In this document: positions 14,987-21,133 of the stretch, piece after piece
Numbering within the stretch: the stretch's first letter is position 1
Layout of the letters: each line of letters begins with the position of its first letter
From: a virus
Direction: 5' to 3' (one strand)
IMG/VR virus record: IMGVR_UViG_3300010885_015333
Span: 1 to 21,483 of that record
DNA: 21,483 nucleotides
The notes under the pieces: generated by a model
Database searches by the model: none
What the model saw: only the letters and a program-made list of their open reading frames with translations
Told to the model about the DNA's origin: nothing
Made by a program: the position numbers and the translations under genes

Positions 14987-16037
14987 CATATTTCCTTTGA
15001 TACTTTTCAGGTATTGTGTCATATAAGGGTAAGTTTTTATTCACAGCACCGTCACGCAAAATAACCTGATGTACTAACGGACTTACTGGTTTGCCTGGCA
15101 ACATGTCAGCCCAAGATTCGGTTTGGTCTTCTTCCAAGTCAATCGTGCGTACATCCGGCCATTGTATTATCTTGACCAACATGCCATTAATGCGCATTGG
15201 ATAGTGTGCTCTAATAGCATAGCCTGTAGCATATTCATGTGTCCAACCTTTTTGATCACATATTGCTTTCACTCTATCTATCAGCTCGGATAGATATATC
15301 TTTTCCTCTCCTGGATGTCTGCCTATGTCTGTACCCACCCGGATTCTATAGTTATGTGGGCTGAGCGTTTGCCCAAACACTTGTATCTCTTCCAAACAAT
15401 ATTCTAGTTGACTAATAGTTTCTAGCGTATAACTGACATTTTTTATCTTCATGCCTAACTTCATACAGTTGTCAATACCCTCCATCTGTTTCTTTCTAAC
15501 AGTAGCACCCTGATAGTCTGGGTGGTTAAGTCCTATAGTCCAAAATAAATTAGACATGCCTGCAAACTGTTTGCAATATTCATAGTCACTTAAATAGACA
15601 CCATTTGTCAATATCATTATGGAACGTGGCTTACCGGGTAATACCTGTATAGCACGGCAAAGTTCCGGTAAGTCTTTTCTTGTTGTAGGCTCCGCACCCA
15701 TTAAAGCAACAGCATAGCCATCATCCTCCCAAGCACGGATTGTATCCAATATAGAGTTTATACTGGGATCCTTGCTCATATTATCGGGTATTTGATAACA
15801 GTGAGGACAATTTAAATTACAGCGATTAGTAATATCCAGACAGTATGTATGATTAGTCGGACGTTCGTATTTGTAGTTAATATAAAAATCTGCATTAGGT
15901 TCTACAAGATGTACGCTTTCACCGTGCCATTTACATTTTTTTCCTAACCATATGCTGCCGTCTCTTTCAAACAGTTGTGCCGGAACGTGCCTGTAGCAAT
16001 GCTCGCATAAAGATATCGTGTTGTGTATTTTATTCAT
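14973..16037 (-). CDS. Radical SAM enzyme with N-terminal Cys/His finger (MJ0619/Tes-like), tandem copy 1
   Basis: This 354-residue protein begins with a metal-binding-like segment: C11-x2-C14, then C35-x2-H38-G. The radical SAM motif follows, C73-x3-C77-x2-C80, in T-N-R-C-N-L-N-C-P-H-C-Y. M-G-A-E-P at 113-117 replaces the common G-G-E-P. An L-C-x-x-C...K-C-x-x-H-G start before a T-N-R-C-N-L core is typical of the MJ0619-like group, which as I recall includes a pterin methylase and the archaeal tetraether lipid synthase Tes. Those families build C-C or C-methyl bonds, but they are longer. The conserved C-terminal block (L-P-G-K-P-x-S-P-L) is not one I know. It overlaps copy 2 by 8 bases (ATGAATAA). 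The substrate cannot be inferred; the family placement rests on motifs. Confidence 0.82.
   Translation of the reverse strand: MNKIHNTISLCEHCYRHVPAQLFERDGSIWLGKKCKWHGESVHLVEPNADFYINYKYERPTNHTYCLDITNRCNLNCPHCYQIPDNMSKDPSINSILDTIRAWEDDGYAVALMGAEPTTRKDLPELCRAIQVLPGKPRSIMILTNGVYLSDYEYCKQFAGMSNLFWTIGLNHPDYQGATVRKKQMEGIDNCMKLGMKIKNVSYTLETISQLEYCLEEIQVFGQTLSPHNYRIRVGTDIGRHPGEEKIYLSELIDRVKAICDQKGWTHEYATGYAIRAHYPMRINGMLVKIIQWPDVRTIDLEEDQTESWADMLPGKPVSPLVHQVILRDGAVNKNLPLYDTIPEKYQRKYDARD
14993..14997 (-). promoter_or_regulatory. Shine-Dalgarno AAGGA deciding the start at 14986
   Basis: AAGGA on the minus strand lies 6 bases before ATG 14986 and 3 bases before the adjacent ATG 14989. The 14986 codon has the better spacing. 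The alternative ATG at 15022 lacks any such site. Confidence 0.6.
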
Positions 16038-17067
16038 GTTGATATTTTTTAGGCACTGTGTCCAACAGCATCTGTCCTCGATTGACTGCGTGATCTCTCA
16101 AAATAACCTGATGTAGTAATGGACTCATGGGCTTGCCTGGCACAATACTGGCCCACGATTCGCTTTGTACTTCTTCCAAGTCTATTGTACGCACATCGCA
16201 CCATTTGATAAACTTATGTTCAATGCCATTTATACGAACAGCATAGTGTGTTCGGTTGCCACCTACTGGGTCAGGTTCCCAAGTCCACGAATTGTCTTTG
16301 CAGAACTGTTCTGCAACAACGACTAGTTCTGACAAGTATAGTTCCTTAAAGTCACCTTCAGGCACACGACCAATTTCAACACCTAACTGTATCCTAGTAT
16401 TGATGCCAAACTTCTGTACTTCGTGCATCACGTCACTCAACTGTTCCAAGTTGGCCAACGTGTAGGTCAACGTCTTGACATCTAATCCTAGTTTGAGACA
16501 ATTTTCTAAACCTTCCATTTGCTTGACACGTATCTGTCCACCATTGTAGTCAGGGTGGTTCAAGCCAAAAGTCCATTTGAGTCTAGGTATGCCTTCAAAG
16601 CGTTTTACATAATCCCATTTGGCCAAGTAAACACCATTCGTAACTATTATAACACTTCTAGGCTTGCCGGGCAAGGCCTGCAAGGCCAGCACTAGGTCCG
16701 CAAGATCCTTTCTCACAGTGGGCTCAGCCCCTACCAAACTGACAGGTAATCCGTTGTCAGGCCAAGACTGTGCTTCTGCAAGCAGGTATTCAATGCTGGG
16801 ATCTTTACTGCTATTATCGGGCATCTGGTAGCAGTGGGGACAATCTAAATTGCATCGATTGGTAATGTCTAGCCAATAGCTACTGGGACTCCGGCGCTGA
16901 TATTGTTGACTTTTATAAAAGTTTGTGTTAATATCTAGTATTGCTTCTTGATAGCCATGTTTGGGGCAAGTTTTACCCAGCATCATTTGGCCGTTTTTCT
17001 CAAACCGATTTGCTGGTATGTGACGATAGCACTCTTTGCACAGGGAAATTGTTTCTGAATTGTTCAT
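16030..17067 (-). CDS. Radical SAM enzyme with N-terminal Cys/His finger (MJ0619/Tes-like), tandem copy 2
   Basis: This 345-residue protein is the first gene of the minus-strand unit. The finger-like segment is C10-x2-C13 and C34-x2-H37-G. The cluster motif is C72-x3-C76-x2-C79, and V-G-A-E-P lies at 112-116. It aligns with copy 1 along its whole length, more than half identical by eye. Shared blocks include L-D-I-T-N-R-C-N-L, G-L-N-H-P-D-Y, V-R-T-I-D-L-E-E and L-H-Q-V-I-L-R-D. The two diverge in the segment around residues 225-275. Both keep all Cys and His positions, so both should be active and probably handle related substrates. The start is ATG 17067 with no clear Shine-Dalgarno sequence; an ATAAATA box lies 8 bases upstream. 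It diverges from the kinase-like gene at 17099. Confidence 0.83.
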   Translation of the reverse strand: MNNSETISLCKECYRHIPANRFEKNGQMMLGKTCPKHGYQEAILDINTNFYKSQQYQRRSPSSYWLDITNRCNLDCPHCYQMPDNSSKDPSIEYLLAEAQSWPDNGLPVSLVGAEPTVRKDLADLVLALQALPGKPRSVIIVTNGVYLAKWDYVKRFEGIPRLKWTFGLNHPDYNGGQIRVKQMEGLENCLKLGLDVKTLTYTLANLEQLSDVMHEVQKFGINTRIQLGVEIGRVPEGDFKELYLSELVVVAEQFCKDNSWTWEPDPVGGNRTHYAVRINGIEHKFIKWCDVRTIDLEEVQSESWASIVPGKPMSPLLHQVILRDHAVNRGQMLLDTVPKKYQHE

Positions 17068-17098
17068 GTGGCAAATATTTATTGATAATTACTATACC
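17068..17098. promoter_or_regulatory. Divergent intergenic region with ATAAATATTT and -10-like boxes
   Basis: This 31-base gap must hold control signals for the units at 12295-17067 and 17099-21133. On the minus strand ATAAATATTT (17082-17073) repeats the decamer at 8936-8945. TATAGT (17097-17092, minus) and GATAAT (17084-17089, plus) each match TATAAT at 5 of 6 positions. No convincing -35 box accompanies either. The assignment is tentative. Confidence 0.4.
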
Positions 17099-17779
17099 AT
17101 GAAATATTATTACAACAATGTTCCCGGACAAGGACCATGCCGAAATAACTTGATTTACACCAGTCTTATATCCGAGGATGCCAAGACTTTCTGTCAGTGG
17201 TATCACAACGATACCGAATACCACGCTGACAAAAATCAAGTGGTTGATCCAAAATTAATGAAAGAAAAGTTTCATAGGGAATTGCACTACTTGAGCAACA
17301 TGGCTTGGCATAATCCGTACATGGTTCCAAAGATTAAGGAAGTAAATATTCCACAACGTAAAATATATTTGACTATCGATGGTCCGGACTTTTGGGAACA
17401 GGCGGGCTGTGATGTAGCCAACTACGATAGCGTGTTGCCCGATTGGCAAGATCAGATGTTAGCAATTATTCAGGCACACAAAGACCGCGGCTGGCACAAA
17501 TACAGCATGCACCCCAGCAGTTATTTTGTGGTAGATGGCAAACTTAAAAGTATCAATTACTTTTTTACCTATCACAAGGACGAGCCCAACATAAGTATAG
17601 CCGATGTAGAAAGCCATATCTATTCAACAAGACAAGACGAAATGCGCAAGCATATAGGCACACTAGGTATTAAGTGGGATGAACCACAATCTTGGAACAC
17701 CATGGATAAACTGTGCTGGGCAAGTTTTGAAACTAACTATCCAAAAGATTTTCTTAAACGTGTTCTATGTTTGATATAA
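17099..17779 (+). CDS. Degenerate kinase-like protein (paralogue of 11150-11845)
   Basis: The start is taken at ATG 17099, outside the divergent radical SAM gene. An in-frame ATG at 17036 lies inside that gene. The protein has 226 residues. F-H-R-E61-L could hold the helix-C glutamate of a kinase fold. Q-R-K-I-Y-L-T-I at 86-93 is a central strand, and L-P-D-W-Q-D-Q-M lies at 113-120. W-H-K-Y-S-M-H-P-S-S-Y-F-V (132-144) corresponds to a catalytic loop in which Asp is replaced by Ser or Met. L-K-S-I-N-Y-F (149-155) corresponds to the metal loop with Asn in place of Asp. Both catalytic acids are thus missing, more so than in the paralogue, so phosphotransfer is unlikely. A binding or scaffolding role is possible. 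It overlaps the GNAT-like gene by 13 bases. The fold suggestion rests on weak motifs. Confidence 0.5.
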   Translation: MKYYYNNVPGQGPCRNNLIYTSLISEDAKTFCQWYHNDTEYHADKNQVVDPKLMKEKFHRELHYLSNMAWHNPYMVPKIKEVNIPQRKIYLTIDGPDFWEQAGCDVANYDSVLPDWQDQMLAIIQAHKDRGWHKYSMHPSSYFVVDGKLKSINYFFTYHKDEPNISIADVESHIYSTRQDEMRKHIGTLGIKWDEPQSWNTMDKLCWASFETNYPKDFLKRVLCLI

Positions 17780-18318
17780 AACCATGGTCGGAAGACTTAG
17801 ATCTAGCAGAGTTTTACGCTACAGCAGAAGCTAAAGGCTTTGTAAACAACGCTAGCCAAAAAATGCTAGTAGATAGTCTGTCTAAGGAGAAAACATGGTG
17901 CGTGTGGATTCTTTACTACAACAATCAAGCCATAGGCAGTGTGGGCGCACACAGTTTTCCGGAGATGGGGGAAGATGCTTATCGCATCGCGGCCCGTACT
18001 TGTGTATTCTCAGACCATATACCTATTCCTAGTATTCGTACACGCAATCAAATAGTTACACATCAACATGTTACTAGCCAGTTTTTAATACCTGCGTGTA
18101 TAGAATGGACTCCGCCCTGGGCAAACTTATACATTACTAGTAATGAAAACAGTATAGGAACACAACGATTGGTACACAATATTTTCGGACCTGCTATGGA
18201 AGCTACTGGTCAAATGAAACGCATTAAAGAAATAACCTATAGGGGAACTAAACAAACTGTGTGGGAACTCTATGCTAACAAATTTTTAGAAGAACTAGAT
18301 AGGAATCCCCGATGGTAA
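17767..18318 (+). CDS. GNAT-like acyltransferase, tentative
   Basis: The middle part of this 183-residue protein, W-C-V-W-I-L-Y-Y then Q-A-I-G-S-V-G-A (44-61), looks like the beta hairpin of a GNAT N-acetyltransferase. The region N-S-I-G-T-Q-R-L-V-H at 128-137 could be the acyl-CoA-binding turn and helix, although the standard R/Q-x-x-G-x-G/A motif is not exact. W-T-P-P-W at 114-118 and a histidine-rich V-T-H-Q-H-V (97-102) are unusual. If it is a GNAT it would acylate an amine or hydroxyl group on a metabolite or protein. It lies between the kinase-like gene (13-base overlap) and the 481-residue unknown gene (7-base overlap). The tetramer CTAG occurs seven times in its 552 bases, well above what its base composition predicts. 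Confidence 0.45.
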   Translation: MFDIKPWSEDLDLAEFYATAEAKGFVNNASQKMLVDSLSKEKTWCVWILYYNNQAIGSVGAHSFPEMGEDAYRIAARTCVFSDHIPIPSIRTRNQIVTHQHVTSQFLIPACIEWTPPWANLYITSNENSIGTQRLVHNIFGPAMEATGQMKRIKEITYRGTKQTVWELYANKFLEELDRNPRW

Positions 18319-19757
18319 TGAAATTTAAAACTGAAAAGAAACGATCGATTGTGTTTTGTATCTTAGATATTATTGATAATTGTTGTAGTCCAGAAGCTAA
18401 AGTAGTTTGTAGCAATTTAACTGATTTCCTAATAAATCGAGCCGATCTGCATCATTATGATATTTTAATAAGCAAAGACGAGGATGAATTACTAAATTCT
18501 GCATCTAGCGAAGGTTACGCTCATGCAGTTCTTATTTCGGCAGGCACTAGCTTAGGATTATCTGATAGACTGTTTGATGCGATCGAAGATCAATGTAACG
18601 AAGATTTCTTTATAGCAGGACATATTTTAGATAGAGGTGATCATTCTTACTATAAGAAAAATGCCTGCTTTGAATTACATCAACAGTTTTATATTATTAA
18701 TCTCGAGCAGTATAAAGAACTAGGATATCCTATAGTAGGTAAGGAAGAATGGGTAGAGTATCAACAGATTGCTCCTATTCGAAGTGAAGAATGTTTGCAT
18801 GGTGATCCAGAAATACCGGTTTGGATGACAAAAGGTACTGAGATTAAAACATATTCGGTTAAGTTGCACGGGTGGAATATTTTAAATGTCGGCTTAGAGC
18901 ATGATAAGAAATTAATACCATTAACACGAAGAATTCGAGACAGCAAAAAATATTTGTATTATGAACATGATCATGTGTTTTTAAGACAGTTGGCTGATAT
19001 AAAACAAAATCAGTTTTTTGGAATGAATTTTTTTGCTGGATGGAATTCGGATAGACTAAGAGAAGACCTGCTCTTCGATGGGCCTGTTGATCAATATGCT
19101 AGTGTAGGTATTGGATTTAATTGGATTAAGAATCTATGTATTGTAGGATTTACAGAAAACACCAAAGTAATTTTTACAGACATTAATTATAACTGTTTAA
19201 TGTTTATGAAAAAGATGGTTGACGAATGGGATGGAAAAGATTACGATGAGTTTTATTGGAAGCATAAACCAATGCTACCAAATAACCCACCACACATTCC
19301 AGATACTTATAAAGATCAAATAACAGAACAATGGCAAAAATTCTTAACAACAATTGATGATTGGGATTCCATATGGGGCAAAGTTAAAAATTTAACGTAT
19401 GATTATATCCTTATAGACTATACAGCATCATTTAATTTTGATTGGTTAGAAGAAGGTAAGAAAACTTTATTAAACCTAAGCGACCTATACAATCACGGAC
19501 CATTTGTTGCTAGTTCGAGTTTGAAATATCGTATCAGTTGTGAAAACGGATTATTACAAAAACTTAAAAATAAAGATCCAAATATAACACTTTTAATGAC
19601 TTCGAGAGCCGCTGATGGATTTTGGAAAGTTGCTAACAATCAACGTTTAAATCTTGCTAGCGAATTTGCCTATACTGACATTAAGGAATTAAAAACACCA
19701 AGATGGCACATAGAAGATTGGAAACATGCTAGCGAAAGACCGCTGGGAGTAGTCTAA
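18312..19757 (+). CDS. Unknown two-part protein with methyltransferase-like C-terminal region
   Basis: ATG 18312 has AGGA 7 bases upstream; an ATG at 18318 (TAATG) is possible. I do not recognise the 481-residue product. The N-terminal part has H-A-V-L-I-S-A-G-T-S-L (71-81), F-F-I-A-G-H-I-L-D (99-107) and L-H-Q-Q-F-Y-I-I-N-L (122-131), a pattern that recalls nucleotide-sugar or glycosyltransferase-like Rossmann folds. The C-terminal part has S-V-G-I-G-F-N-W-I (264-272) and V-I-F-T-D-I-N-Y-N (286-294). These look like motif I and the acidic strand-2 end of a SAM methyltransferase. Y-I-L-I-D-Y-T in the last third could be motif IV. No signal peptide or membrane helix is seen. It is coupled to the PP-loop gene by TAATG. 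A bifunctional group-transfer role is possible but unproven. Confidence 0.6.
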   Translation: MVMKFKTEKKRSIVFCILDIIDNCCSPEAKVVCSNLTDFLINRADLHHYDILISKDEDELLNSASSEGYAHAVLISAGTSLGLSDRLFDAIEDQCNEDFFIAGHILDRGDHSYYKKNACFELHQQFYIINLEQYKELGYPIVGKEEWVEYQQIAPIRSEECLHGDPEIPVWMTKGTEIKTYSVKLHGWNILNVGLEHDKKLIPLTRRIRDSKKYLYYEHDHVFLRQLADIKQNQFFGMNFFAGWNSDRLREDLLFDGPVDQYASVGIGFNWIKNLCIVGFTENTKVIFTDINYNCLMFMKKMVDEWDGKDYDEFYWKHKPMLPNNPPHIPDTYKDQITEQWQKFLTTIDDWDSIWGKVKNLTYDYILIDYTASFNFDWLEEGKKTLLNLSDLYNHGPFVASSSLKYRISCENGLLQKLKNKDPNITLLMTSRAADGFWKVANNQRLNLASEFAYTDIKELKTPRWHIEDWKHASERPLGVV

Positions 19758-20488
19758 TGAATTTAGATTATATCAACATTGATCGAATCCCGTTAGGAAT
19801 TTATCGTGACGGTCCAGTTGGTATAGGTATAAGCGGAGGAGCAGATAGTGCTGTGTTGCTTTATATTTTAATGTCTAACACTAAACAGACTATACACATT
19901 TATAATATGTGGTCAACGTATAGGAAGTCTGCTTTTAAGAAAAGTGTCGATGCTGTAATTGAAACTTGTTCTAAACTAACAGGCAATACAAACTATATGG
20001 TACATAAAATGCAGTCCGAGCCAGACGAGTCTATTGAATTTTATTTTAATAATTTAACTCAAGCATTAGATAGCAAAGAAATAGATATAGTCTACTTGGG
20101 TATAACTAATTTTCCACCCAAAGAAGAATATTTAAAATTTAGTCAGCAACAACAAGATTGGCACAATGAATTTAGAAGCGATGAAATCGTTCATCCTTTA
20201 TTTGGATTAGATGTTCCTGTAGACAAAGCCGAAGACTTTGGTTCAGTTAGTCCATTGACTATAGACGGACAACCAACTGACAAACTAGGACTAGATACTA
20301 GAGCTTATATTCCGTTACGCAATCATAATAAAAAAGCCATAGCTCAGTTATACAAAGCATTTGATCTAGAACAAACACTACTGCCAGTTACTAGAAGTTG
20401 CGAAGATGATGATCACATTGAATCTCATTGCGGCAAGTGCTGGTGGTGCCAAGAACGTATATGGGCATTTGGACATATTGGAGAATAA
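19757..20488 (+). CDS. QueC-like PP-loop ATPase
   Basis: This 243-residue protein has S-G-G-A-D-S at 26-31, the PP-loop that binds ATP pyrophosphate in N-type ATP pyrophosphatases. The C terminus has C215, then C225-G-K-C228-W-W-C231-x2-R234-x2-A-F. That agrees with the zinc site of QueC (7-cyano-7-deazaguanine synthase), C...CGxCxxCxxRxxAF. QueC turns a carboxylate into a nitrile through adenylation and ammonia. Deazaguanine pathways occur in tRNA queuosine synthesis and in phage DNA modification. No QueD, QueE, GCH1, DpdA or transglycosylase gene is visible here. The central third differs from what I know of QueC. It may therefore adenylate another carboxylate for amide or nitrile formation. 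GGAG lies 7 bases before ATG 19757. The motifs are strong; the exact reaction is not. Confidence 0.78.
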   Translation: MNLDYINIDRIPLGIYRDGPVGIGISGGADSAVLLYILMSNTKQTIHIYNMWSTYRKSAFKKSVDAVIETCSKLTGNTNYMVHKMQSEPDESIEFYFNNLTQALDSKEIDIVYLGITNFPPKEEYLKFSQQQQDWHNEFRSDEIVHPLFGLDVPVDKAEDFGSVSPLTIDGQPTDKLGLDTRAYIPLRNHNKKAIAQLYKAFDLEQTLLPVTRSCEDDDHIESHCGKCWWCQERIWAFGHIGE

Positions 20489-21133
20489 ATGAAAGAGTAT
20501 TATCACTCAGAAGGTCGTTATTTAAAACTAGATATAGAGTTACCTTACAAAGAAATGTGCGCTGAAGCATTTGCCCTATTAGATAGATTTAGTCCCCATA
20601 GAGGGGACGAAGATTCACACGGGTGGGAAAGTCTAACTATACACGGGCTTGGTTGGGATAAACACGAAAACTACAGCAACTATGGTTATGCTAAAGGCAA
20701 AGATGCTAGTAATGACATGTTCTGGACAGAAATTGCAGATGTGTGTCCTATTACAACTCGTTGGCTTAAAGAAGTTTTCCCTTGCAACAAGTACGGTCGT
20801 GTTAGGTTTATGTTGTTACGTGCTGGCGGGAAAATTGCTTTGCACAGTGACTCAAGTATAAAATTAATAGAAAATATAAACGTTGCTCTAAATAATCCAA
20901 TAGGTTGTAAATGGATTTGGGAAGATGGTGAAGAAATAATTATGGAACCCGGGGGTGTATATGCTATGAATTTACACTACCATCATTCGGTAATTAATGA
21001 AAGCAATGAAGATCGTATGCATATGATTATTGCTAGACATGATGCACTAGACGAATGGAAACAGTTAATCGAGGATGCCGCAGTTAAACAAGGTATTACT
21101 GGCGAATATAAAATAATCGACGAGTTGCCTTAA
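20489..21133 (+). CDS. Fe(II)/2OG oxygenase-like protein, Asp/Asn beta-hydroxylase type
   Basis: In this 214-residue protein R-F-M-L-L-R-A-G-G-K-I-A-L-H119-S-D121 gives the strand and H-x-D iron motif. M-E-P-G-G-V-Y-A-M-N-L leads to H165/H166-S-V-I-N, the distal His. R176 in N-E-D-R-M-H-M-I would bind 2OG. This order and spacing fit the aspartyl/asparaginyl beta-hydroxylase (cupin-like) group. The N-terminal 100 residues are polar and tyrosine-rich, with G-W-D-K-H-E-N-Y-S-N-Y repeating aromatic residues. The gene begins right after the QueC-like stop (TAA then ATG), with GGAG 5 bases upstream. It meets the TauD-like gene tail to tail, the two stop codons sharing TTAA at 21130-21133. It is a distant relative of the oxygenase at 8947-9612. 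Target unknown. Confidence 0.72.
   Translation: MKEYYHSEGRYLKLDIELPYKEMCAEAFALLDRFSPHRGDEDSHGWESLTIHGLGWDKHENYSNYGYAKGKDASNDMFWTEIADVCPITTRWLKEVFPCNKYGRVRFMLLRAGGKIALHSDSSIKLIENINVALNNPIGCKWIWEDGEEIIMEPGGVYAMNLHYHHSVINESNEDRMHMIIARHDALDEWKQLIEDAAVKQGITGEYKIIDELP

Noticed and set aside
14987-15022. ATG 15022 as start of the larger 2OG oxygenase
   Set aside because: There is no ribosome site and it would overlap the radical SAM gene by 50 bases. ATG 14986 has AAGGA at ideal spacing.
17036-17098. Upstream in-frame ATG for the kinase-like gene
   Set aside because: It would lie inside the divergent radical SAM gene, and the resulting 21 residues look unrelated to the paralogue. ATG 17099 is outside that gene.
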